64,000 nucleotides of DNA from contig NC_081410.1 in assembly GCF_030272615.1 (NCBI RefSeq), forward strand, positions 138,174,849 through 138,238,848. Direction: 5' to 3'. This DNA is from Cryptomeria japonica (lineage: Eukaryota > Streptophyta > Pinopsida > Cupressales > Cupressaceae). The notes under the pieces are model-generated. The model did no database searches. It was not told the DNA's origin and was given only the letters and a program-made list of their open reading frames with translations. Shown one piece after another: positions 43,046-54,007 of the stretch; position 1 is the first letter of the stretch; each line of letters opens with the position of its first letter. Made by a program: the position numbers and the translations under genes.

Positions 43046-46000
43046 CTATCCATCTTCCTTAAGAAGTTGTACATCAATGCACTTTAAGTCTTTCTGCATC
43101 ACGGCAATGAGTTCTTTCAATTCTTTCAACAGCTTAATGGACTCTTCGTGACCTTGCTTTATGATTGAATTTCTCCATTCAATATTTTCCTTGGCTACAT
43201 ATAGTACCTTGTCATCCAAATCATTTACTACCTTTTCTGCGAGAAAGTTCATGACACCATATTTCTGCACATCTTTCATCTTAATCAATACTGCAGCCCA
43301 TTTTTTCCTTTCCTTTTCCCACGCTAACACCTCTGTTTCAAGCTCTTGAGTTACAGTTACAGCATCCTCGTACACCCTGATCAGATTAGCAATATACTCT
43401 GTTCCTTGCTGAATTATGGATTCAAGCCACTCCTCGAAGGTTTCCGCCAACACATGATTTCTCTGAATCTTATCCAACAAATTTTGGTTCATGGGTGATT
43501 TAGGATCAAAACTCTGAGAAACTTGTGACAGGGGCTGTGGACTGGGATGATGTATGGCATTGATGTACTCTGCCATCTTCTTAACAATTTATTTCAACTC
43601 TCATTTGTCCTTCTCATCCTTCCATGTTCTAGACAACATTCTTTTAGCGGAGGACTCTAAGTGTTTTGCATCAGCAGCCCTTGAAGCAGTTCCTAAATCA
43701 ATCTTTTCAACAGTAAAATCCTGCTCAGTAGCATTCTCTAGATCTTTGTCTGAAATCAGCCTAGCCACTTCAGCTACCCAATGCCCTGTATTCTCATCCA
43801 CTTCCAGCATAGCTTCTGCTTTTAGCTTCTTAGACTTAGGTATTTTCCAGAGGCATTTACTCACCATATCCTCCATGGGTACACTGATAGGGACTACATT
43901 ACATTTCTTACTAATTGACACTCCCAACCACCTTGAAAGATTTGGAGATACTTTTGTTGGCGGCATCTAATATTCAAGTGAATCCATGGTAGCCAAAGTA
44001 GTCACTTGATTGGGGCTTTCCTCAAGTTGCTCCTTTTCTTTACCTGCATCTTGAGCTGCAGAGATGTTTGCTTCCGGTTCACCCATAATCACTTGTGCCT
44101 CTTCACTATCAAGAACTATGATAGTTTCTTTTCCTGAAATTTCTGCACCTTTCCTCTTACTTCTAGAATGGGTGACTCAAACTGTTGAGGGGCCAAATAG
44201 TGGTTCTTTAAATCTTCTAGTTTGAACCTTCTCACCTTGTGTATCAGTGACACCTGCAATATCAACAATGATGTTAGAAGAAGAAATTGGTAGAGCAGCA
44301 TGAGATTGCTCAACTGATTTCTCGACTGAGGTAGTGGTCAATCTTATTCCAGATCTACGGTCTCTTAACCATTTTTCTGGTCTCCTTATAACATTAAAGG
44401 TTTTAGATTGAATATTTTCTTCTTCTCTCCTATCCCAGTCAATTTCAGGAATAGGTTGCTCATGAACTCTTTCATTGAACTCCGGGTCCAATACATCTTC
44501 ACCTTCCTCTTCTTGTATTTCTGCTATGTTCATTGGCAATTTCAAAGTAATGATTTGTCGTAAAGTGAACCTTGACCATAATCTTCTCTGGACTTCAAAT
44601 TCATCACAACAATCCTCCCAGTAGTCTTCTAACTCGGGTATATGTGAAAAGTTCACATCAACATTTAGGTGCTTCATTGCATATTCTTTGTTGTCAAACC
44701 CCTGTCGAGCAACATACAGCGGCAAATTCATCTTCTTGAGCTCCAATTCTAAGTTCAATGCATCAGAAACAGTTTTGCAACTATAATATCCGAGTTCAAC
44801 TAGGAAAATTGCTTCAAACTCACTTTTCATTCCTAATTTCTTATCAACATGAGCTAGCTGTCTGCAAACTTCTAAAAGTACATAACTATCGAGAGCATAT
44901 CTAGGCAATTTGAAAGGTTCATCTTCAAAGCCACCAATTCTAATATAAGTAAATCTAGGAAATTGAATAAAACAACTCCCATATGTGCTAACCAACTTTA
45001 ATGCCTCAGGTGACATTCTATTATTCAAATTTCCCTGCAGTTCAAAAGTTAATCTTCCCACAAAGACATCATTCCATCTCAAGAAGTTTTCTATGTACCT
45101 CTATATCTGCAAATGTGGATAGCACTCATAGACCTTCATTCCATTAACCCAAGGTTCTTGATATAATCCTGGCCATTCTCTGATACAGGATAAAATATAA
45201 AAAAAGTATGAAGTCATATGAAAATTAGCTGTTCCAACAAAATTACTCAAACCTTCGTGCAATCTCTCAGCAATTACTTGCACCTAGTCAAGGTATTTTT
45301 CACCAGCTAATAATACCTGAATGTAAAAATACATCCAGTCCTCCCAATAGAAGGCATGTGAATTTCCCTTAAGCCTATTCAAAAGAATCACAATATCCCT
45401 AACATCTGTAATGAAATGCTCTCTTGTCAAGGGTTTAGGCAACCTAGAACCTCCCTTCTGTATTTTAAGGAGCCAGTTTCTATCAATGATGCTCCAATAA
45501 ACACTTTTCTTCTCAGAGAAAAATGCGTATGAGGTTCCTATGGACCAATCTTCATACGGCTCTTTGTGAGGAATTCCAATTGTGGCCATTACTGTTTCTC
45601 TGTCAATCTGCACTAGCATGTCTCCATTATTGGCTCTAATACACCTATTACTAGCATCATATCTATTCATGCATGCATATACTAATTCTGGGCAAGGAGC
45701 AGCAATTGGGAATTGGGCAACCTCAACAAGACCACTGTGAACTATCTTTCCCATCATGGATTTGGCTATTGGGTTCTTAGCCCTCTCTAGAAAATTATCT
45801 AACTCATCTTGAATGAAGGTTGTATCATCTAACTCTGGGAGAGTACTAATCAAGCATGATGTTCGACCCAATTTTGGAAGAGTCGGTCTCATTTTTGCTT
45901 AAAATTGTGTCAATCAGACAACTTTCAACTCCGAGGCAAAGAATTACACTTTTCCAATTTCAGAACTAAAACAGAGCAGGGGAAAATAAGTAATTGAACT

Positions 46001-46172
46001 CACCTGTCTTCAACATCAAACTGTGAAACCTTCGGAAAAACTGAGCTAAATTACCTTCCGCGTCTCCACTCTTCGGCAACGGCAACAATAATTGTCTTAC
46101 GTAAGAAGCATCATATTTAAGGACGGAAAATACTAAAAAGAAGCAACACACACTTCGTCCCAACTCATTCAT
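43046..46172 (-). CDS. LTR-encoded two-exon gene of the Tat-like element (unknown protein)
   Basis: Exon 1 (46172-46004) gives 56 codons (RQLLLPLPKSGDAEGN, FHSLMLKT). It ends at GACAG|GTGAGT. Intron 46003-45898 (106 bp) ends TTTTAAG|CA. Exon 2 (45897-43046) continues in frame. Private stops (45284, 45101, ~43967, ~43610, ~43600) correspond to sense codons in the other LTR copy. Stops shared by both copies lie at 44177 (TGA) and 43046 (TAG), so the natural product is either about 629 aa or about 1,006 aa. Content: PCPELVYACMNRYD and VMATIGIPHKEP (N-terminal third), a helical middle (FYWEDWMYFYIQVLL, AERLHEGL), LPRYALDSYVLLEVCRQLAHVDKKLG, an acidic linker, then a coiled-coil-like C-terminal part (LLKELKELIAVMQKDL). 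The middle loosely recalls plant 'putative transposon protein' or PMD-like domains. I cannot name the family. Confidence 0.7.
45898..46003 (-). other. Predicted intron of the LTR gene (106 bp)
   Basis: Donor CAG|GTGAGTTCAATT is a perfect plant consensus. Acceptor is TTTTAAG. The phase is 1 on both sides. The intron of the other LTR copy (31328-31223) has the same length and sites. Unspliced, exon 1 hits a stop soon after the donor. Confidence 0.65.
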
Positions 46173-46364
46173 CTATGTAAAACCACTTGTGATTTGATAT
46201 AGTTCTGACATGCTTATTAATTAGAAATCAACTCCACACAGTCGACATGCCTTCTCATGATTGTTTCCATAATTGCAATTTGAAAACACGAAAACCAAGG
46301 AAAATTATGTTTCGATCGCGCCGCCTTTTCTTCCTAAACACCATCGGGCTGATTTGAAAACACC

Positions 46365-46720
46365 GTTGTGAACCTTGAACTATTTTAAAAGTTCATTGGT
46401 TCAAAGTTCAATGACAAAAGATCAACATTTGCAAACAGGCAGAAAGAGACAAAAGGAACATTCAATGACACGGGAATGAACCTTGAACCTTGAACCGTTT
46501 CAAAAAAAGGTTCAATGGTTCAAGTTCAAAGTGACCACAAGACTAGTACTAAAGAGACAGCTGCAAAACATAAGACAAAAGACCGATTGAACCTTGAACC
46601 TTGAACTGGAAAGGTTCAAAGTTCAAGTTCAACGACTATGCTGATGAAGACTTAGAACTTAATGGGTCGCATTTCCTTTGAACCTAAATTTTGAACTTTA
46701 TAAAAGGTTCAACAGATGAG
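46365..46720. repeat. GGTTCAA inverted-repeat cluster in the 5' LTR
   Basis: The counterpart of 31680-32045. Pairs lie at about 46368-46410, 46480-46535 and 46590-46633, with a weaker pair at 46677-46712. They lie between the LTR start and the LTR gene. Confidence 0.7.
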
Positions 46721-46808
46721 TACGAAACTCAATTGATGAAGACTTAAGCTCTACAAAAATGATGACCCTTATTCTTGATGGGCTATAAGCGAAAAAAAAG
46801 AGGTAACA

Positions 46809-46813
46809 GGTGT
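46809..46813. repeat. Target-site duplication GGTGT (right)
   Basis: It matches 27297-27301 and follows the LTR end AGGTAACA. Confidence 0.85.
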
Positions 46814-47860
46814 CACATATGAGTTTATGCAGCACAATGGTAGGCAATAGGTTCGGTTCCAATTTTCACTATATATGTTCCTAGAGGAGACCTAAGGCCA
46901 CAAGGGTCAGATGCAAAGGAGGGCCAACAAAAGGCCCTTCAACAAGATGAGGTGGGTGCAAAGAGACCTTGACGATATTTTGGTGGAGGGTATCCTCCCA
47001 AGAAGCACTTGTGATTATCTCTACTCTTCCACCACTGAGTGCTCGGACTAGTGTTCCCCTAGTAGTTGTACTATCACACCATAGACTAGGACTTCACTAG
47101 CCATAACCATAGATTCATTGGAGGCCTTATCTAATAGGGTGACCCCAACAAATCTAGTCAAGCAAACTAGTGATCCAAGTATCATTTTGATTTGTACATG
47201 ATGTCTATGTTATTTTAAAAATTATATAGTATAATATGATATGATTATCATGATGGAGGTGTTAATACACATCGCTTCTCTATATTTGTAGTGTATGTCT
47301 AAGAGTGGCTACTTTTTCAATCAAGCACTAGTAGAGATCATACCAATTATCCAAGCATGAGGTCTCATCATGGATGCCTACCGGCCACATCAGATAGCTA
47401 GGAGGCACATCTACCTATTTGATCCAATAGCTTGAATTAGGACAACATACAAGAAGACTCGTGTTGACTTGGTGTAGAGGGAGGCATAGTTGAGCACTAT
47501 GATGGGTGAGAGAGACTGAGGTGTTGTTGACTTTGAACTATCCTCACTAAGTGAGACCAAGCTATGACAAGGGCAAAGAGTGTCGATTAGGCATGTGATG
47601 CCCTTCAAAGCCAAGTTGAGGACCTCATGGGCCAAGTTAAGGCTGCATAGGTTGGTGCCACCGGTGATCTCGATCATCCCTAAATGTGCCAACTTGCAAA
47701 TGGCATAGCTATGATGAGACAATGAGAGGATTCTTTGCGAGACAAGCTATCTACATAGATGGAGCATATATCCTTGTAGAGGGAGAGAATAGAAGAGTTG
47801 AAAGGGGATTCAAGGGGACTTTGTACATAGAGCATATCAACTACTCAATCACAATCACAT
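46814..47860 (+). pseudogene. PMD-element coding remnant, C-terminal part
   Basis: This continues the interrupted element of 26281-27301. Around 47575-47850 the plus strand gives a helical, coiled-coil-like segment (CDALQSQVEDLMGQVKAA, then EDSLRDKLST, REREELKGD) broken by TAG, TGA and TAA codons that read as Q or R. It resembles the coiled-coil tails of transposon-borne PMD proteins. The region 46814-47570 is more decayed. Link to the 5' part is inferred from position and strand. Confidence 0.4.
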
Positions 47861-48890
47861 AAATCCATCCATCATCCACCTCACCCTAATTTCAATCCTT
47901 TGACACCACCAAGCTTAGGAACTCATGCCCTAGGAGGATCTTGAGAGATTGTACAAAAAAAATTGACATAGAGACATTGATGTAGACACTCATGATGTAA
48001 TAATATTTTTTATGTAAATTAGTCATGTACACATATCAAGACATCACACACTTTTGTAGTGATGGTGGCACATGTACATTGAGGTTTTGATACATATATA
48101 TACTAATTTTGATACAACCATGACTTATGTTCTAATATATGCTTTTGATTTTATGTATGTTATAGATTCTTTATAATGTATGGTTAGATTAGATGCTATC
48201 ATGATTTAGTCAAACACACTGTATACATATGTTTAATCAAATGTGGTGATGATCTAATATGACATGATGAGAGATGCACATAAAATGAACCATAATTAAT
48301 CTAACTAAAGACAATGTATATAATGAAATGATTAATCTACTAACAAAACATACTAAGTAACAATACATAATTAAGATACTACAATTGACATAAACGATAT
48401 GATTAATACAATGCATAGAAATAAAAAGTATTTACACTTAATTCTCAACTAAAGAAATTAACCATACATGCATACATCATAACATCATTTCCCCCTCCTC
48501 CCGACCCTTAGGTGACTTGTTTGAAGTCATGTGGTGACTATAATGTGAAATTTTATGCAATTATTGGAATCATTTTTATTTATTTATTATTACTTTTACC
48601 AAATTGATTAGCCTACTGGTTTTGAAAATCTTTAAGTTATTTGATTAATTACATTTTGAAATTATCCTCTTTGCCTCAAGAATTGGTTATTTTGACTTTT
48701 GGGTTTTAAGTTTTGAATTGTTATTTAGTGGTTACCATTAGAAATTTTATTGGTTGATTTTAACTAAAAACTTGATTTACTAAAATTTCTCTATTTTGAG
48801 GCTTTATCAATGTTTGTTGCTACTAGTATGTGTGTAACAATGTGAACCATGTGAGTCTATCATACTCATGAGTGGTCCTTTATAGGTTAT
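47861..48890. other. AT-rich sequence, no gene seen
   Basis: It is low in complexity, with ATG/CAT-rich words. A short C-rich piece near 48489-48510 (TCCCCCTCCTCCCGACCC) stands out but I cannot assign it. No frame or repeat family is supported. Confidence 0.35.
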
Positions 48891-50107
48891 ATGGGGGGAG
48901 TAGATGAACTCAATAATTATTTATAAGGAGGTAAATGAGATTGGTATATGACTATTGTAAATACATTTTCCTTGTATCTACCTAATTTTTCTTTATGGAG
49001 GGTTCCTCAAGGAGGATTCTTAGGAATTAAGTCTTGTACACCTTTCATAATGTTTATAATGCTTAATTTATTATTATGTGTGTGGTGCACCTGGGGATAC
49101 CTAAAGGTACGTGCATCACTAATAGTTGACATTCTTGGGGCCACGTTATGTGTTGTATGTAACATTGGGAAATATATTTAATGTGGGGTCTCACATTGGG
49201 AAACTATATTTAATTTAATATTGGTGAAATATTGTTAAAGTGAAAAATTAGTACCAAATATTAAATAATGGGTCAATGGTTTTGTGATCTCATGTTATTA
49301 GTCACGTGGTTTTATGTAATACCACTCGGTGATTTTTTCTGAGCTTGTTTCTATGAAAATAAACACAAGGGTAGTTTTCTAAGATTTGCTAGTTGGAATA
49401 TAGAGTCTTCTTTTTAAGAGTTCATATGTGAAGCATGGCATGGGGTGTGAGGGTCCATGCTTGGACACATGGAGGATGTATTAGAGAGGATTGATGTGTC
49501 AAATGTGTTGATGGAGGCTCTAAAGATGCATTATAATTCTTATTGCTAAATAATACATGAAATGTGGATACTTTTGGAGGTTGGATTTTTTTCCTCTTGA
49601 GGGTTTTTCCACGGTATATCTTGTGGCATCTCTTATTAATATATTGTTAATTTCATTGAATATGGATTTTGAATACTTTTTTGCATAGATTTCTTGTTTG
49701 GGTTATGTGGAAATTGTCATTAAATGGTTGCAAGTTTTCTTTTATTCAACATCAGAGCCATGGTTATAGTTGTATAACCCTTGGTTCAGTAAATCTATGT
49801 GTCAGAGGTGTTCATGGAGGCTCTAAAGATGCATTGTAATGTTTATTGCTAAATAATACATGAATCATGGATTCTTTTGGAGGTTGGGTTTTTCCCTCTT
49901 GAGGGTTTTCCCAAGGTATATCTTGTGGCACCTCTTAATCGTCTGTTGTTAATTCTTTTACATATATGGATTTTGAATACTTGTTTGCATATATTTCTCG
50001 TTTAGATTATGTGGAAATTGTCATTAGATGGTTGCAAATTTTTCTTTTATTTAGTATCAAATCCATGGTTGTGGTTGTATAACCCTTAGTTGAGTAAATC
50101 TATGGTT
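48891..50107 (+). repeat. Degenerate Copia-type LTR with a duplicated end
   Basis: 49081-49480 is homologous to 53700-54007 plus 62011-62050 (ATACCAC..GGTGATTTT, AAGCATGGCAT, CATGCTTG). Near its end the LTR has GAGGGTTTTTCCACGGTATAT, typical of Copia LTRs. The last ~303 bp, including a primer-site-like CATCAGAGCCATGG (49749-49762), are tandemly duplicated (49490-49796, 49797-50103). Confidence 0.55.
49490..50103. repeat. 303-bp tandem duplication spanning LTR end and primer site
   Basis: ATGGAGGCTCTAAAGATGCA occurs at 49511 and 49814. The rest aligns up to TGTATAACCCTTgGTT and AGTAAATCTATG in both copies. The second primer-site copy reads AGTATCAAATCCATGG (50053-50066). Confidence 0.75.
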
Positions 50108-50284
50108 AAGTTTGAATCTAGGGCTTGCATTAAAAGAATGAAGAAATGGCAAGATATGATGCTTTTGCAAGTTGTTCTTTGGAGATCTAGGTGTTTTCGG
50201 TTTGATGTTACGATGGGTTGGTTACATACTTGGGGTTTGAGAAATTTTAGGTCAAAAGGATTTCTTCGATGTGTTTTCATTTGA
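50090..50284 (+). pseudogene. Possible start of a Copia Gag
   Basis: A short open frame just after the second primer-site copy begins MSKSMVKFES and contains MKKWQDMMLLQVVLW. This resembles the start of Copia Gag proteins (a KF.G block followed by W...M...L...LW). It ends after 64 codons and the following DNA shows no continuation. Confidence 0.35.
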
Positions 50285-51982
50285 GGGTTTTGTGGGGGAA
50301 GTTTTGCAGATGACCCCTAGGACAAAATGTACCTTATTATTCGATCCAAGATGGTCAAGAGATGAAAATGACAAAAAATTTGAGCTATTATAGAAAATTT
50401 AGACAAATACAAAAAAAAAGCCCCAATCCAATCATACGGCCATCTAGAGAATCTATAGATTAAAAAAATCCCATCACTTTTAAGATTATTTTCATATTTA
50501 TTTTGATAAATTTTTAAAAATGGATTGCAGTACTTTTGAAAAGTTTTGAATAAAATATATAATAAAAACTTTTATGGGGATGGAGCCCCATACCTATGAC
50601 AATAAGTACTATCAATACCTTATGTGGTAGGTAATAAAGTACCTTTTGTTGAAGGTTTGTTAGCCAATGGGTTTTGTGGCACTGGCCCTTGGTTCAATGG
50701 GGTCCCCAATCCCCCAACTCCCCAAAAGATATTGCCAACTTAAAAATTTTAATCTTATAAAAACTTTTAAAAAATTAAATTAAATTAAAATTTTAAAATG
50801 TCACCATTGCAATGCTCAAGAACTAGTAGTGTCATTAATATGCCACCACCTCCAATGGGTCACCAATGGCATTGCTCGGGAGCCACCCATGTGTTTCTTA
50901 TATAGCCAAATCAGACACTTTTTTCAAGAATATACATAACTCTCATCTAGGTTGTTTGTTTTTCGGCTTCTTATAGTTGATGGAAAGATATCTTTGAGAA
51001 CTACATAGTGGTGTGCCTTTGGTTCCCTAATTTTCCTATTTTGATTATTTTTCAAGGCCCGAAATCTAGATGTTATTTAATTGGGGATAACTTTTGCATA
51101 CAAAATCATTTTTTGATTTAGAATAGGCATTGGAGAGCATGAGTTGTTTACTTCATAGTTGTGTTGTTAAATTTTAGATTGATGAATACATAGAGATGGG
51201 TACTTATTTTATCACTTAGACTCTTGAGATTTGGGGTGTTCTTGTTTGAGCGCCCTGATGAATCAAGAGGCAAAACCTTGAGGTATTAAATATTTTTATG
51301 TGATATTCATGATGTTACAAGTGATTTTCAAATTCGGTGCTTCTTGGTACAGTTTTATTGGTGTTTTATAGAGTTAGAATTCAATGGTAATAGGTATATA
51401 GGTTGTCTTTGATTTGGAGGACATGGTTGGACTTGGTTTGAGACTTGGAGTCTTGTATGGATGATACTTGAGTGCAGGTACAATATTGGTATTGATTATG
51501 GTGTCATGATTATGTAGGTTCACTTTTTCATTAGTACATTATAATCTGGTGTGGGGTTGTGTTGGGGGTGGGGTTGTGTTGGGTGTGGTGTTGTTTGATG
51601 TTAGGAGGTTTTTCTTATCTCCTATATTCTTATTTGGTTACTTGATTATGGTACTTATATGTAGACATGTTTCACAAATCAAGTGTGAGATTGATTTAGT
51701 GTTTGAGTTATCTAGTCTACAAGATTTAATTATTTGATATCCCATCTTGTAGGTTACTAATGTGATTATGAGTTTGCATTTTTTAATGTTTGGATCTACA
51801 AGTTATGACATTGTGTTGGCTACTCAATTATTTAGTTGCAATAGGATGACACAAATTTAGAATATCTGTATTCATCAAGTTGATTCATTGTTGATGCATA
51901 CTTTGTTAGTTGGTCTTGTTTGTAGTCATTTGTACATTGGTATGTTTTCTTTGAGATGAGAAAAATGATTTTTAGAGTTTTC
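50285..51982. other. Decayed retroelement interior, no gene seen
   Basis: AT-rich to mixed sequence without a supported frame. It separates the Copia-type LTR at 48891-50107 from its diverged second copy (53590 on), so it may be the eroded interior of that element. The GTTGGGGGTGG-type repeats near 51550-51590 are low complexity. Confidence 0.3.
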
Positions 51983-53335
51983 GCAACAACAATGAAGGAA
52001 AACTGAGAGGGGGGCGAGGGGCGAGGGGCGAGGGTGAATCAATTTTCACCGGATTAACAAACTTAACTGCAATCACAAATCAAATAAATTGCAGCAACAA
52101 CAAAGATAAGCAAATTGACAACACAACACATAACACTAAGATTTTGACGTGGAAAGCCCAGTTAAGGGAAAAACCACGATGGGAACCTACCCACAATAAG
52201 ATGATACTCTATAGTAGTATGTGTAAATATTACAATGGGGAATGCACCTGCATTCAGACTCGCTGCCTAGAGCTCACTCCTCGAAATATAATAACCCAAA
52301 AGGCTACAACCCTCAAGGAAGGTTCACTACCTTACAAGGAAGTCTCACTGACTTACAAAAGATGTGGACAACAATCCAGAATTAAATGAACTGCAATAAT
52401 AGCATCTGCTAATGCTTGATGATAGTTTCGGTTAAGTACATATGTCTGCTCTACACCACTTAAATCTCAATGCCAAAAGATGTATTCATTTGTTTGCACC
52501 TTTTTCCACTCTCATAAAATGCGTACATCACACCCATACACAAATTACATGAATATGACACCTATTTATACAATTCATCAACCTTGATAACAAGGTCAGC
52601 TAAACCCTCAACACCTAATTACAAAATTACATCACACAATACAAAGTTCGACCACTAGACCAATATAATGATATACATGATATAACATGAAACTAAATCA
52701 AATCTCCAAACATGCATCACTACTGAAAACCTTGCCAAGATCAACCACAACACGCTACACCACCAAGAATACCGCATAACACAAAGAACAACACCAAATT
52801 ATGGAAACCACCAAAAAATTGCACAAAAATCAATGCACATCATCAAAACAAATAGGACATAATTAGGAAACACCATCACACACATTAGAATCATCAGTAA
52901 CAGCTATACCAACACCACTTATCAAATCTTCATCGATCAACATCCAAACCTCAAGAACACTCAAACAACAACAACTATTATGAAGAAAGATAACCCGAAG
53001 AGCACCAAATCATGAACCATCTGCAATGAAGATACACATGAACATCCCAAACAATATCCCAAAGACTCATCTCAAGATCCGATCACACCGCAATATACCG
53101 GAGGAAATGTCGAAGTCTGCAAAGCACTGATCAACAAAACCAAACTGCAAACTGGATCATATGATATGATCAATTAAGCTTCCTAGATCACCGAAACAAA
53201 TATAGAAAGATGTAATGACACTAGATATAATCTAAACACCGAACTATGATCCCAATAAATCAATTTGCAATCACTTGAGCAATTAATCACAAGAATATGT
53301 TGACATCAATGACAACAACATATCCTAGCAGCAAC
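51983..53335 (-). repeat. Solo LTR (minus strand) with putative duplication GCAAC
   Basis: The LTR runs from about 51988 to 53330 (1,343 bp). Its minus-strand start is TGCTAGGATATGTTGTTG. GCAAC lies on both sides (51983-51987, 53331-53335). The minus strand has GGTTCCCATCGTGGTTTTTC and, near the LTR end, a pyrimidine tract built from three GAGGGGC-type repeats (plus strand 52010-52036). The end reads ...CCTTCATTGTT rather than CA, so the exact boundary is not certain. No interior is present, which fits LTR-LTR recombination. Confidence 0.55.
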
Positions 53336-54007
53336 AATGACCAACATAGAGTACCTGGATAGTTAGTTCTTGGGACTTGTAACATGTGGTTTATCACTTT
53401 GTCATGATAACTTAGTTATATTTTATTGATTATACTTTTTAGTGGGATATTTTGGCAATGATAGATTGACAGTGTAGGATTGATTCCTAATGGTTTGTCG
53501 GCAGTTTTATCTTATTGGTTTGAAGAGCTTGGTTTCACCTAGTGAATTGACATTTTAGTTGTTTGTGTGTGAACCTAGATGATCTTCATTTAGGAAATAC
53601 TAATCACAATTTCATGTGTGACTCGATACCATGATTCAATGGGAGTTATTGGTAGTAATTGTTGGGAAAAAAGGTGTTCTACACTTTGCATAATAATGTT
53701 TAGAATTATAATATTTTATTTTATTATGTGGATTGCACATGGACGTGTAAAGTATAGAGATTCCCTTAAAACATTCTTAGGGCCACTTGATGAGTTGTAT
53801 TGTTTAATATTGGGGAACATAATTTGATAAAGTACCCAATATTAGATGTGGGGTCAATGGGGTATTTAGCCATGGTATTAGCACATGATTTTGATATAAT
53901 ACCACTTGGTGGTTTTGTGGGAGCCTGTGTCTATAAAAGAAACCACAAGAGTAATTGTTTGGGTAAGCCAGGTTTAGTATTTGTGGAGGTTGGAAGCATG
54001 GCATAGG
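53336..54007 (+). repeat. Diverged copy of the 48891-50107 LTR, left of the Sirevirus-like insertion
   Basis: 53700-54007 aligns with 49081-49440 (for example ATACCACTTGGTGGTTTTGT and TATAAAAGAAACCACAAG, GGAAGCATGGCAT). The alignment resumes at 62011 after the insertion. TATAAAAG at 53932-53939 may be the old LTR TATA box. Confidence 0.5.
54003..54007. repeat. Target-site duplication ATAGG (left)
   Basis: It directly precedes TGTTATTATTTACTAAG. The same five bases follow the 3' LTR at 62006-62010. Confidence 0.85.

Larger units (their letters stand above)
27302..46808 (-). mobile_element. Tat-like Ty3/gypsy retrotransposon with gene-bearing 4.84-kb LTRs
   Basis: The element is 19.5 kb including a nested Copia insertion at 38735-42636. 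The minus strand is coding. The 3' LTR is 27302-32137 and the 5' LTR is 38110-46808 (interrupted). Ends are TGTTACC...CCAACA (the 5' LTR inner end has mutated to CCAATA). The flanking duplication is GGTGT. Just inside the 5' LTR, minus-strand TTTTTGGTGACTCTACTAGG (about 38087-38106) resembles the primer-binding region of plant Tat/Ogre elements. The pol order is Gag, protease, extra RNase H, reverse transcriptase, RNase H, integrase. I found no good polypurine tract before the 3' LTR. Stops are scattered through all frames, so this copy is dead. Each LTR contains a large sense-strand gene. Confidence 0.85.
38110..46808 (-). repeat. 5' LTR of the Tat-like element, interrupted by Copia
   Basis: It consists of 38110-38734 and 42637-46808 (4,797 bp without the insert) and aligns with 27302-27922 and 27961-32137. 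A 36-bp stretch (27923-27960 in the other LTR, TAATATATATAGCC...) is missing at the Copia junction. It contains the LTR gene at 46172-43046 and the GGTTCAA cluster at 46365-46720. Confidence 0.85.

Noticed and set aside
27302-46808. The two 4.8-kb repeats as a segmental duplication of a host gene rather than LTRs
   Set aside because: They begin and end TG...CA, lie exactly at the ends of a gypsy interior with a primer-site-like sequence, and the outer flanks carry the GGTGT duplication.
49081-49181. 77-aa plus-strand ORF at 48948-49181 as a gene
   Set aside because: It lies in the degenerate Copia LTR and does not survive in the diverged copy at 53590-54007.
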